Of a stretch of DNA of 64,000 nucleotides, positions 35,373-43,978 are shown in pieces. Source of the stretch: an uncultured Paracoccaceae bacterium. Its GTDB lineage: Bacteria; Pseudomonadota; Alphaproteobacteria; Rhodobacterales; Rhodobacteraceae. How positions within the stretch are numbered: the first letter of the stretch is position 1; each line of letters opens with the position of its first letter. The notes beneath the pieces are model-generated. The model worked only from the letters and a program-made list of their open reading frames with translations, had not been told where the DNA came from and made no database searches. The translations under genes and the position numbers were made by a program. The stretch covers positions 1 through 64,000 of the forward strand of contig CANLVD010000015.1 in assembly GCA_947494445.1 (NCBI GenBank), given 5' to 3'.

Positions 35373-36307
35373 GCTTTTCGATCACAGAACCGACCCCGCG
35401 CGCCAAATGGATTTCCGGCACGCTGGTGATCACCTATGCGCTGATCACGCTGATCCCGCTGGTCTGGATCTTCATGACCGGCTTCAAGACGCCACCTGAC
35501 AGCATCAGCTATCCGCCCAAGGTGTTCTATGAACCCTCGCTTGAGGGTTATGTGAACCTGTTCACGACCCGCACCCGTGTCTCACCCGAGGCGCTGGACG
35601 CGTTGCCGCCCCCTGCGAATTTCGCCGAAGAGATCGTGCGCAACCGCAATATGGTGATTGCCGGTCCGTCGAAGTTCGGCGAGCGGTTCATGAATTCGGT
35701 CATCATCGGGTTCGGCTCGACCTTCCTGAGCATTTTTCTGGGAACGCTGGCGGCCTATGCCTTCTCGCGCTTCAAGATCCCTCTGGCTGATGATCTGCTG
35801 TTCTTCATTCTCAGCACGCGGATGATGCCGCCCATCGCAGTCGCTATTCCGATCTTCCTGATGTACCGAAATCTGGGGCTGAGCGACACACATCTGGGGA
35901 TGATCCTGCTCTATACGGCCGTGAACATCTCGCTCGCGGTGTGGCTTCTGAAAGGTTTCATCGACGAGATCCCGCGAGAATATGAAGAGGCAGCCCTGAT
36001 CGATGGCTACACGCGGTTTCAGGCCTTTTACAAGGTGGTGCTGCCACAGGCCGCGACCGGCATCGCCTCGACCGCGATCTTCTGTCTGATCTTTGCCTGG
36101 AATGAATATGCCTTTGCGGTGCTTCTGACGTCAGGCACAGCGCAGACCGCACCGCCGTTCATTCCGACCATCATCGGGGTCGGTGGGCTGGACTGGCCTG
36201 CGGTGGCTGCGGGGGCGACGATCTTCCTGCTGCCGGTGATGATCTTCACGATCCTGCTGCGCAAACATCTTCTCAGAGGGATCACCTTCGGGGCGGTGCG
36301 CAAATGA
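35369..36307 (+). CDS. Sugar ABC transporter permease (MalG type)
   Basis: This second permease (312 aa) has six spans and the EAA loop YEEAALIDGYTRFQAFYKVVLPQ. A periplasmic insertion of ~60 residues between spans 1 and 2 (around TRTRVSPEALDALPP) is longer than usual. It begins at ATG 35369, overlapping the previous gene by 4 bp. A repeat element with a hairpin lies between it and the next small gene. Confidence 0.92.
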   Translation: MSFSITEPTPRAKWISGTLVITYALITLIPLVWIFMTGFKTPPDSISYPPKVFYEPSLEGYVNLFTTRTRVSPEALDALPPPANFAEEIVRNRNMVIAGPSKFGERFMNSVIIGFGSTFLSIFLGTLAAYAFSRFKIPLADDLLFFILSTRMMPPIAVAIPIFLMYRNLGLSDTHLGMILLYTAVNISLAVWLLKGFIDEIPREYEEAALIDGYTRFQAFYKVVLPQAATGIASTAIFCLIFAWNEYAFAVLLTSGTAQTAPPFIPTIIGVGGLDWPAVAAGATIFLLPVMIFTILLRKHLLRGITFGAVRK

Positions 36308-36335
36308 CCCGGATCCGTGTGGTGCAAATGTCATG

Positions 36336-36360
36336 CCGCCTCCGGCGGGAGTTTTTTGGG
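36336..36360. repeat. Second copy of the dispersed terminator-like repeat
   Basis: CCGCC (36336-36340), TCC and GGCGG (36344-36348) form a 5-bp stem followed by GAGTTTTTTGGG. The element matches the one after serA (31169-31191), including the trailing AAAATCGAA. It lies inside the sugar operon, so if it terminates it may reduce the distal genes; it may also be only a dispersed repeat. Confidence 0.6.
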
Positions 36361-36382
36361 GAAAATCGAAAGGGGCGGGCGC

Positions 36383-36577
36383 ATGTCTGAGTTCTTCAAC
36401 GGATTGCTGAAGTTTCGCCGTGGCCCCTGGGAGATGGTGGCGACGGTTCTGATCGCGCTTGGCGTCTTCATGCTGATGCAGCCCTTTGCCTTGTGGATGT
36501 TCACCTATTCCTTTGTCACCACACTGGTGGGCACGGTGATGTTCATCATCGTGAGCCATTTTCCGGAGGGGGATTGA
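36383..36577 (+). CDS. Small two-span membrane protein in the sugar operon
   Basis: The 64-residue protein opens MSEFFNGLLKFRRGPWEMVA and has two hydrophobic helices, TVLIALGVFMLMQPFALWMF and VTTLVGTVMFIIVSHF. I do not recognise a family. The position between permease and VOC/ATPase genes resembles the small DUF2160-type membrane protein seen with glycerol ABC transporters, though the sequence is shorter. ATG 36383 follows GGGGCGGGC, and the last base overlaps the next gene start. Confidence 0.65.
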   Translation: MSEFFNGLLKFRRGPWEMVATVLIALGVFMLMQPFALWMFTYSFVTTLVGTVMFIIVSHFPEGD

Positions 36578-36951
36578 TGGAGTTTCAATCGCTTTGCCCG
36601 ATCCTGCCGGCCCGTGATCTGGATCAGACCCGCGCCTTTTACGAGGCGATCGGGTTCGAGACCGAAGGGGTGTGGGAGGATTACGGATATCTGATCATGC
36701 GCCGCGATGGTGCGGAGGTGCATTTCACCCATCGTCCCCAGATGCAGGCGGTTGCGGGCGAACATGCGGGCTATCTCAGGGTGCGCGAGATAGATGCGCT
36801 GTCCGATCACATCGCGGGGCTTGGTCTGCCCGGTGACGGCATGCCCAGCTTTTGTGCCGCGGCCGACATGCCCTGGGGCATGCGCGAGGCCTCCTGGATC
36901 GACCCGAACGGAACATTTATCAGGGCAGGGGCCTTCATCGATCATGGCTGA
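36577..36951 (+). CDS. VOC / bleomycin-resistance-like protein in the sugar operon
   Basis: The 124-residue protein has a single VOC fold: LCPILPARDLDQTRAFYEAIGF, DYGYLIMRRDGAEVHFTHRP and a terminal SWIDPNGTFIRAG. The dimeric bleomycin-binding group has this length. Its ATG shares one base with the previous stop, and it overlaps the ATPase gene by 8 bp. Tight coupling suggests a catabolic or isomerase role in this pathway rather than drug resistance; that is inferred. Confidence 0.8.
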   Translation: MEFQSLCPILPARDLDQTRAFYEAIGFETEGVWEDYGYLIMRRDGAEVHFTHRPQMQAVAGEHAGYLRVREIDALSDHIAGLGLPGDGMPSFCAAADMPWGMREASWIDPNGTFIRAGAFIDHG

Positions 36952-38041
36952 GATTGTCATCAAGAACGTCCGCAAGGAATTCGGCGATTTTGTCGCCGTG
37001 AAGGAAAGCTCGTTTACCATCGAGGATGGCGAGTTTTTCATGCTGCTTGGCCCCTCGGGCTGCGGCAAGACCACCACATTGCGGATGATTGCAGGGTTGG
37101 AACTGCCCACAAGCGGCGAGATTTTCCTTGATGGGGAAGAGATCAGCCAGCGCCCGCCGTCCCAGCGCGACATTGCCTTCGTGTTCCAGATGTTTGCGCT
37201 TTATCCGCATATGAATGTGCGCAAGAACATCTCGTACCCGCTGATCAGTCAGGGCATGCCCAAAGCGCAGGTCAAGGCCAAGGTCGATGAGATTGCGGGC
37301 ATCCTTGGCATTGGTGACATCCTGAACCGTCCCGTTGGGGGACTGTCGGGCGGGGATCGTCAGCGGGTGGCGCTTGGGCGCGCGATTGTGCGCGATCCCA
37401 AGGCCTTCATGATGGATGAGCCGCTGGGTGCACTGGATGCGGAGTTCCGTGAGCATATGGCCGAGGAATTGCGTGCGCTGCATGACCGGATGAACGCGAC
37501 CACGGTCTATGTGACCCATGACCAGCTCGAGGCCATGCAGATGGGCGACAAGATCGTGGTGATGAACAACGCGGTTGTCGAGCAGTTCGGCACACCGCAG
37601 GAGATTTATGACAAGCCCGCGACCATGTTCGTGGCCGACTTCATCGGCTCGCCGTCGATGAACTTTCTGCCCTTTGAAGGGGCACTGGATGCAGGTGCCG
37701 CCAGCGTATCCCTGCATGATCAGACCATGTCGGTGCCGCAACAGCGCGAAGCGGCCTCGGGCAGGCTGGTTTTTGGGGTGCGGCCTGAACATGTGCGGCT
37801 GAGCGATGCCGGGGCCTATCGCGGCGAAGTGCTGGCCAGCGAATATCTCGGCACGACCCAGATCGTCACGCTGGAGACGGCCAATGGGCCCCTGAAGGCG
37901 CGTGTCGGCTCGGAACAGGTGGCCAAGGTGGGTGAAAAGGTCGGCCTGTCATTCCGCCCGGAGACGGTCACGCTCTTTGACGAGGCCTCGGGCCGCGCGC
38001 TTAGATCCGAACTCAATGAAGGGGTGCTCGCCCATGGCTGA
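36944..38041 (+). CDS. Sugar ABC transporter ATP-binding protein 1 (UgpC/MalK type)
   Basis: The 365-residue ATPase has Walker A GPSGCGKTT near 36, signature LSGGDRQRVALGRA, Walker B FMMDEPLGALDA and switch His in VTHDQLEAM. The C-terminal TOBE domain (from ~240) is the regulatory part common to MalK-like proteins. The signature is LSGGD rather than LSGGQ. A second, different ATPase follows directly, so the transporter likely uses a heterodimer. It begins at ATG 36944, overlapping the VOC gene. Confidence 0.92.
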   Translation: MAEIVIKNVRKEFGDFVAVKESSFTIEDGEFFMLLGPSGCGKTTTLRMIAGLELPTSGEIFLDGEEISQRPPSQRDIAFVFQMFALYPHMNVRKNISYPLISQGMPKAQVKAKVDEIAGILGIGDILNRPVGGLSGGDRQRVALGRAIVRDPKAFMMDEPLGALDAEFREHMAEELRALHDRMNATTVYVTHDQLEAMQMGDKIVVMNNAVVEQFGTPQEIYDKPATMFVADFIGSPSMNFLPFEGALDAGAASVSLHDQTMSVPQQREAASGRLVFGVRPEHVRLSDAGAYRGEVLASEYLGTTQIVTLETANGPLKARVGSEQVAKVGEKVGLSFRPETVTLFDEASGRALRSELNEGVLAHG

Positions 38042-39029
38042 GGTTGTTCTGAACGATGTCTCCAAGTCTTTCGGCAAGACCGTGGCTGTTGACGGCATCT
38101 CCATGACCATCCCGGATGGTGCTTTTGTTGTCATGCTGGGGCCCACAGGAGCGGGCAAGACCACGACCTTGCGGCTGATTGCGGGGCTGGAGAAACTGGA
38201 CCGAGGGTCTGTGAGCATCGGCGGGCGCGATGTCGGAGAAGAGACACCCGCGCAGCGTGATGTCGCCATGGTGTTCCAGCAGTATTCGCTTTATCCGCAT
38301 CTGAGCGTGCGGGACAATCTGGCCTTTCCGCTCCGCTCGCCCATCCTCAAAACGCCCGAAGCCGAGATCACCCGCAAAGTGGCGGATGTGGCAGATGTTC
38401 TGCAGATCTCGCACAAGCTGGACAACAAGGCGACGGAATTATCGGGTGGTGAGATGCAGCGCGTCTCGATCGGGCGGGCCTTGGTGCGCGATCCCGCGAT
38501 CTACCTGATGGATGAGCCGCTCTCCTCGCTTGATGCCAAGCTGCGCACCGATTTGCGGGTGGAGCTTAAGCGCATCCAGGCAAGTCTTGGTGCGACGCTT
38601 CTATATGTGACCCATGACCAGATCGAGGCGATGACCATGGCCACCCATGTGGGAGTGCTGAACGAGGGCAGGCTGGTGCAGTTCGGCACCCCGCGCGAGA
38701 TCTACGAGAACCCCAATTCGCTTTATGTGGCCAGCCGTCTTGGCCTGCCGCGCATCAACATTCTGCCGGCGGACATCTTCGGGTCCGCCCCCAACGGGGC
38801 AACCCAGATCGGTCTGCGGCCCGAGCACATCACTCAAGGAGAAGGCACGCCAGCGGAAGTGCGCCGGGTCGAACATCTGGGTGATCAGACGCGGCTGCAC
38901 TTGCGTCTGCAGGGTCATGAGGTGATCACGCTGGCGCAGGACGGGCATGATTATGCCCCCGGCGCCACGCTCAACATCGCCCCACGCAATCCTTTGTCCT
39001 TTGACGCAAACGGCAATCGCCTGTCCTGA
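38034..39029 (+). CDS. Sugar ABC transporter ATP-binding protein 2 (UgpC/MalK type)
   Basis: The 331-residue ATPase has Walker A GPTGAGKTT, signature LSGGEMQRVSIGRA, Walker B YLMDEPLSSLDA and VTHDQIEAM. Its C-terminal TOBE part (from ~240) is shorter than that of the first ATPase. Overlap with the previous gene is 8 bp. Two ATPases in one operon also occur in the rhizobial glycerol transporter GlpSTPQV, which points to a short polyol or a related substrate. Confidence 0.92.
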   Translation: MAEVVLNDVSKSFGKTVAVDGISMTIPDGAFVVMLGPTGAGKTTTLRLIAGLEKLDRGSVSIGGRDVGEETPAQRDVAMVFQQYSLYPHLSVRDNLAFPLRSPILKTPEAEITRKVADVADVLQISHKLDNKATELSGGEMQRVSIGRALVRDPAIYLMDEPLSSLDAKLRTDLRVELKRIQASLGATLLYVTHDQIEAMTMATHVGVLNEGRLVQFGTPREIYENPNSLYVASRLGLPRINILPADIFGSAPNGATQIGLRPEHITQGEGTPAEVRRVEHLGDQTRLHLRLQGHEVITLAQDGHDYAPGATLNIAPRNPLSFDANGNRLS

Positions 39030-39050
39030 ACATCTGCAAGGAGATCACTC

Positions 39051-40670
39051 ATGAGCCAGTTCCTGAACCTCAAAGACGCGCTTGTCACGGATGCGATTGA
39101 CGGGTTGTTGCAAGGCGCAGGCGGGGCGCTGACCCGGCTGGATGGCTATCCGCACATCAAGGTCGTCTGCCGGGCCGATTGGGACAAATCCCGGGTCGCG
39201 CTGATCTCGGGCGGTGGATCGGGACATGAGCCGGCGCATGCGGGTTTCGTGGGCGAGGGGATGCTGACGGCGGCTGTTTGCGGCGAGGTTTTCGCCTCGC
39301 CGTCTGTCGATGCGGTGCTGGCAGGCATTCTGGCAGTGACCGGTGAGGCTGGCTGTCTCTTGATCGTCAAGAACTACACCGGCGACCGGCTGAATTTCGG
39401 ACTGGCAGCGGAACGGGCGCGCGCCTTTGGCCTTAAGGTCTCCATGGTGGTGGTTGATGATGACGTGGCCCTGCCGGATCTGCCTCAGGCGCGCGGTGTG
39501 GCAGGCACACTTTTTGTCCACAAGATCGCGGGCGCGATGGCAGAGGATGGCGCGGATCTGGCCGCGATTACAAGGGCCGCGGAAGACGCGATCACCGGCA
39601 TGGCCTCCATCGGCATGTCGCTTGACACCTGCACCGTGCCGGGGTCCGTCAAGGAAGACCGGATCGCGGCTGGCATGGCTGAACTGGGCCTTGGCATCCA
39701 TGGCGAGGCGGGCGTGGAACAGGTTGATTTTTCCAATGCGGCCTCGGCCATGCACATGGTCATGAGCAAGCTTGCCCCCCATATGGGTGATGGCCCGGTG
39801 GTGGCGCTTTTGAACAATCTGGGCGGCACCACACCCCTTGAGATGTCCGTTCTGGCGGGTGAAATGGCCCGTGAAAACCCGCAGATCCGTTTCGTGATCG
39901 GGCCTGCGCCGATGATGACCTCGCTTGATATGCACGGGTTTTCGGTCTCAATCCTGCCCCTGAGCAGCGAGACCGAGGCGCATCTGGCCCGCCCCGTGCC
40001 GCTCAGCGCGTGGCCCGGTATGCAGGCAACCGGCATGCCCAAACCCTGGCCGCTGCCCGATGGGTTGAGCCCGATCAAGCCAATCCCTTCGGACAATCCC
40101 AAGACCCGCGACGTGATCGAGGCCTGTTGTGACCTGCTGATTGCGTCCGAGGATGATCTGAACCTGCTTGATGCCAAATCCGGCGATGGCGACACCGGCT
40201 CGACCCTGTCCACAGCGTCGCGTGCCCTGAAAGGTGCGCTCGACCGGATGCCGCTTGCGGATCTCACCCAGCTGTTCCGCGCCGTGGGCAATGAGCTGAG
40301 CCAGACCATGGGCGGCTCGTCAGGTGTGATCCTCGCGATTTTCTTTGGGGCAACGGGGGATGCCTGCGCAAATGGCCAGCCGGTCGACAAGGCGCTGATG
40401 TTGGGGCTTGAGCGGATTTCGCAAGTGGGCGGTGCCAAGGCAGGTGACCGGACCATGATCGACGCGCTGGAACCGGCCCTGACCGCCCTTGGACAGGGCA
40501 TCGGGGCAGCGGCGGCCGCCGCGCGCAAAGGCGCAGACGCGACCGCCTCCATCGGTCAGGCCAAGGCCGGACGGGCGTCCTATGTGCCCGAGGAAAACCT
40601 CATTGGCCACAATGATCCCGGGGCCGAGGCCGTAGCCCGTCTGTTTGAGGGGCTTGCCGCCCGGTTGTAA
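39051..40670 (+). CDS. Fused DhaK-DhaL dihydroxyacetone-kinase family protein
   Basis: This ATP-dependent ketose kinase (539 aa) has an N-terminal DhaK domain (~1-330): ISGGGSGHEPAHAGFVGEG and His217 in GIHGEAG, the residue that forms a hemiaminal with the ketose. A C-terminal DhaL domain (~350-539) has the metal loop SGDGDTGS and the MGGSSGV phosphate loop. Fused kinases of this type phosphorylate dihydroxyacetone, glyceraldehyde or C4 ketoses such as erythrulose. The substrate here is unknown. AAGGAG lies 7 nt before the ATG. Confidence 0.9.
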   Translation: MSQFLNLKDALVTDAIDGLLQGAGGALTRLDGYPHIKVVCRADWDKSRVALISGGGSGHEPAHAGFVGEGMLTAAVCGEVFASPSVDAVLAGILAVTGEAGCLLIVKNYTGDRLNFGLAAERARAFGLKVSMVVVDDDVALPDLPQARGVAGTLFVHKIAGAMAEDGADLAAITRAAEDAITGMASIGMSLDTCTVPGSVKEDRIAAGMAELGLGIHGEAGVEQVDFSNAASAMHMVMSKLAPHMGDGPVVALLNNLGGTTPLEMSVLAGEMARENPQIRFVIGPAPMMTSLDMHGFSVSILPLSSETEAHLARPVPLSAWPGMQATGMPKPWPLPDGLSPIKPIPSDNPKTRDVIEACCDLLIASEDDLNLLDAKSGDGDTGSTLSTASRALKGALDRMPLADLTQLFRAVGNELSQTMGGSSGVILAIFFGATGDACANGQPVDKALMLGLERISQVGGAKAGDRTMIDALEPALTALGQGIGAAAAAARKGADATASIGQAKAGRASYVPEENLIGHNDPGAEAVARLFEGLAARL

Positions 40671-40688
40671 GGAGAGCGCACAGCGCAG

Positions 40689-41744
40689 ATGTCGCAGGAC
40701 GCCAACATAACCAGCACGCCAACGGTCAATGACATTGCCCGTGTCGCTCAGGTCTCGCTTGCCACGGTGGACCGGGTTCTGAACGCGCGTCCGGGTGTGC
40801 GCAAGATCACCGTCGACAAGGTCAACAAGGCGATCGAGGATCTGGGCTATGTTCGCGACACGGCTGCGGCCAATCTTGCGCGCGGGCGGATCTACAATCT
40901 TGTGTTCATCCTGCCCGACACAACAAACGAGTTTATCCGCTCGCTGGAACTGGAAATCGCAGCCCTGACGGATGTGCTCAAACGCGACCGCACCAAGATC
41001 ACCAACATGCGGGTCGCAGCCTTTGATCCGATGGCGCTGTCACGCGCGATGAATGAAATCGATCCGGCCAAGGTCGACGGCGTGGCGATCTTCGGCCCCG
41101 AAACCCCGTCCGTGCGCGACAGCATCGCACGGCTCCGCGCGAGCGGCATTTCGGTCGTCTCGCTGGTCGCCGACATCCCAAGTTCCGAGCGTGATCATTA
41201 CATCGGCGTGGACAACATTGCTGCCGGGCGCACGGCAGCGCAGCTTCTGGGACGTTTTGTCGGTGACAAGGCAGGGCGCATTCTGGTGCTCACAGGCTCC
41301 ATGCTGGCACGCGACCATCTGGAACGCAGGCTCGGCTTTGACGAGGTGATTTCCCGCGATTTCCCTCATCTTGACGTCATGGCCTCGCTTGAGGGGCGCG
41401 ATGACCCGGCGCTGGTCGAAACCCTTCTGCCGATTGCCCTGAAGGGTGCACGCGACGTGATCGGCATCTATTCCTCGGCTGCGGGCAATGACGGGCTGGT
41501 GCGCTATCTGGACGCCCATCCCGAGCACAGCCAGTTGAAGATTATTGCCCATGAATTGACGCCGCTGTCGCGCATGGCCCTTGGCAAAGGCCAGTTTGAT
41601 GCGGTCATATCACAAAATGCCGGACATCTCGTGCGCTCGGCGGTGCGGGTGCTCAGGGCCTATAGTGACAAACTGCCGATCAACTCGGCACAGGAACAGA
41701 TACGGATCGACATTTACCTGAAAGAAAACATGCCGCTTGATTGA
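40689..41744 (+). CDS. LacI family transcriptional regulator
   Basis: The 351-residue regulator has an N-terminal HTH (VNDIARVAQVSLATVDRVLNA, residues ~10-30), a hinge helix (TAAANLARG) and a periplasmic-binding-like effector domain. It is encoded inside the operon it should control, between the kinase and isomerase genes. The palindrome at 32924-32941 has the central CG expected of its operator. It likely represses the operon until its sugar ligand binds. Confidence 0.92.
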   Translation: MSQDANITSTPTVNDIARVAQVSLATVDRVLNARPGVRKITVDKVNKAIEDLGYVRDTAAANLARGRIYNLVFILPDTTNEFIRSLELEIAALTDVLKRDRTKITNMRVAAFDPMALSRAMNEIDPAKVDGVAIFGPETPSVRDSIARLRASGISVVSLVADIPSSERDHYIGVDNIAAGRTAAQLLGRFVGDKAGRILVLTGSMLARDHLERRLGFDEVISRDFPHLDVMASLEGRDDPALVETLLPIALKGARDVIGIYSSAAGNDGLVRYLDAHPEHSQLKIIAHELTPLSRMALGKGQFDAVISQNAGHLVRSAVRVLRAYSDKLPINSAQEQIRIDIYLKENMPLD

Positions 41745-41765
41745 CCACGGCAAAGGGGAGAACAG

Positions 41766-42821
41766 ATGAAAACCATCAAGGGACCAGCGCTGTTTCTGGC
41801 GCAATTCGCAGGCGATGACGCGCCGTTCAATTCCTGGGATGCGATTACCAAATGGGCAGCCGATTGCGGATACAAGGGCGTGCAGGTGCCAAGTTGGGAC
41901 GGCCGTCTGATCGATCTTAACAAGGCCGCGACCTCAAGGGACTATTGCGACGAATTCAAGGGTGTGGCCACTGCCAATGGCGTTGAGGTGACTGAATTGT
42001 CCACCCATCTGCAAGGCCAGCTGGTCGCGGTGCACCCGGCCTATGACGATGCCTTCGACGGCTTTGCCGACCCGTCCGTACGCGGCAATCCCGCTGCCCG
42101 TCAAGTCTGGGCTGTGGATCAGGTCAAAAAGGCCTTGTCTGCCTCCAAGAACATGGGGATCGGCGCGCATGCGACCTTCTCCGGCGCGCTTGCCTGGCCA
42201 TATGTCTACCCCTGGCCCCAGCGCCCCGCCGGTCTGGTCGAGACCGCCTTTGACGAACTGGCCAGCCGCTGGCGGCCCATTCTGGACCATGCAGAGGAGT
42301 GCGGCGTGGATGTCTGCTATGAAATCCACCCCGGCGAAGATCTGCATGACGGTGCAACATTTGAGATGTTTCTGGAACGCGTGGACAATCATGCCCGCTG
42401 CAACATGCTCTACGATCCCTCGCACTACGTCCTGCAATGCCTTGATTACATTGACAACATCGACATCTACAAGGACCGCATCAAGATGTTCCACGTCAAG
42501 GATGCCGAGTTCAACCCGACAGGGCGTCAGGGCGTCTACGGCGGGTTCCAGTCCTGGGTCGACCGGGCGGGCCGGTTCCGCTCGCTTGGCGACGGGCAGG
42601 TCGATTTCTCGGCGATCTTCTCGAAAATGGCCGCCAATGACTTCGACGGCTGGGCCGTTGTGGAATGGGAATGCTGTCTCAAGCACCCCGAAGATGGCGC
42701 ACGTGAAGGCGCGCAATTCGTTGCGGATCACATCATCCGCGTGACCGAACGGGCCTTTGACGATTTTGCCGATGGGGGCACGGATGAGGCGGCAAACCGC
42801 AAGATGCTGGGGATTTCATGA
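41766..42821 (+). CDS. Sugar phosphate isomerase/epimerase family TIM-barrel protein
   Basis: The 351-residue protein belongs to the xylose isomerase-like TIM-barrel (AP-endonuclease 2) superfamily. Metal-ligand candidates are Glu in CYEIHPGEDLHD, Asp and His in LYDPSHYVLQ, His in FHVKDAEF and Glu in VVEWECCL. Homologues commonly accompany Gfo/Idh/MocA dehydrogenases and act on keto- or inosose-type sugars. AAGGGGAG lies ahead of the ATG. Overlap with the dehydrogenase gene is 4 bp. Confidence 0.88.
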   Translation: MKTIKGPALFLAQFAGDDAPFNSWDAITKWAADCGYKGVQVPSWDGRLIDLNKAATSRDYCDEFKGVATANGVEVTELSTHLQGQLVAVHPAYDDAFDGFADPSVRGNPAARQVWAVDQVKKALSASKNMGIGAHATFSGALAWPYVYPWPQRPAGLVETAFDELASRWRPILDHAEECGVDVCYEIHPGEDLHDGATFEMFLERVDNHARCNMLYDPSHYVLQCLDYIDNIDIYKDRIKMFHVKDAEFNPTGRQGVYGGFQSWVDRAGRFRSLGDGQVDFSAIFSKMAANDFDGWAVVEWECCLKHPEDGAREGAQFVADHIIRVTERAFDDFADGGTDEAANRKMLGIS

Positions 42822-43951
42822 TGGCAAATCGCATCAAACTGGGCATGGTCGGCGGCGGCAATGATGCCTTCATCGGTGGCGTTCACCGCATCGCGAGCCG
42901 CATTGACGACCGGTTCGAACTGGTCGCGGGCGCGCTGTCGTCCACGCCCGAGAAAAGCCGTGCCTCGGGCGAGGCGCTGGGCCTGCCGCGGATCTATGAC
43001 GACTTCAAGTCCATGGCCATCCGCGAGGCCCGCCTGAAGGACGGCATCAGGGCGGTCGCAATCGTGACCCCTAATCACATGCACTACCCGGCCGCGCGCG
43101 AATTCCTCAAACGCGGCATCCACGTGATCTGCGACAAGCCGCTCACCTCGACCCTTGGGGATGCCAAGAAGCTGGTGAAGGCGGTCGAGGCATCTGATGC
43201 ACTTTTCGTGCTCACCCATAATTACACAGGCTATCCGATGATCCGGCAGGCCCGCGAGATGGTGGCAGCCGGTGACATCGGAGCGATCCGCGTGGTGCAG
43301 GTCGAATATCCGCAGGATTGGCTGACGGTTGATCAGGACATCAAACAGGCGCGCTGGCGCACGGATCCGGCACGGTCGGGCGCGGGCGGATCCACAGGCG
43401 ACATCGGCACCCATGCCTATAATCTGGCAAGCTTCGTGACCGGGCTGGAACTGGATAGCCTTGCCGCCGACCTGCAATCCTTTGTCTCTGGCCGTCAGCT
43501 TGATGACAACGCCCATGTGATGCTGCGCTTCAAGGGCGGGGCGCGGGGCATGCTCTGGTCCTCGCAGGTCGCACCGGGCAATGAAAATTCGCTCAAGCTC
43601 AGGGTCTATGGTGAGACGGGCGGTCTGGAATGGTCACAGGAAGATCCCAACTATCTGCACCACACCCCCTTTGGCGAGCCGAAACGCCTGATCACCCGGG
43701 GCGGTGCGGGTGCAGGAGCAGCCGCAGGCCGGGTCAGCCGCATCCCGCCGGGCCATCCCGAGGGCTATCTCGAAGGCTTCGCGACCATCTATTCCGAGGC
43801 GGCCGAGGCGATCACGGCCCATGAGGCCGGCACGTCATGCCCGGATGGCGTGGTTTATCCGGATGTCTATGACGGCTTGCGTGGCATCCAGTTTGTCGAT
43901 GCCTGTGTACGATCGTCTGCGCGCAATGCGGCTTGGGTGAGTTTGGGCTGA
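42818..43951 (+). CDS. Gfo/Idh/MocA family oxidoreductase
   Basis: The 377-residue NAD(P)-dependent dehydrogenase has an N-terminal Rossmann fold (LGMVGGGNDAFIGGVHRIA), the IVTPNHMHYPAAREFLKRG region, and the catalytic Lys in CDKPLTST. The C-terminal half binds sugar (GDIGTHAYNLASFV, with a conserved Asp and His). Start codons at 42818 and 42821 are both possible. It is the last gene of the operon; a GC-rich hairpin follows 12 bp later. Confidence 0.9.
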   Translation: MMANRIKLGMVGGGNDAFIGGVHRIASRIDDRFELVAGALSSTPEKSRASGEALGLPRIYDDFKSMAIREARLKDGIRAVAIVTPNHMHYPAAREFLKRGIHVICDKPLTSTLGDAKKLVKAVEASDALFVLTHNYTGYPMIRQAREMVAAGDIGAIRVVQVEYPQDWLTVDQDIKQARWRTDPARSGAGGSTGDIGTHAYNLASFVTGLELDSLAADLQSFVSGRQLDDNAHVMLRFKGGARGMLWSSQVAPGNENSLKLRVYGETGGLEWSQEDPNYLHHTPFGEPKRLITRGGAGAGAAAGRVSRIPPGHPEGYLEGFATIYSEAAEAITAHEAGTSCPDGVVYPDVYDGLRGIQFVDACVRSSARNAAWVSLG

Positions 43952-43963
43952 CCGGACGTTCCC

Positions 43964-43978
43964 GGGGGCAGCGCCCCC
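43964..43978. terminator. GC-rich hairpin between convergent genes
   Basis: GGGGGC (43964-43969) pairs with GCCCCC (43973-43978) around AGC. It sits at the meeting point of the sugar operon and the P450 gene and could serve both. Confidence 0.55.
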
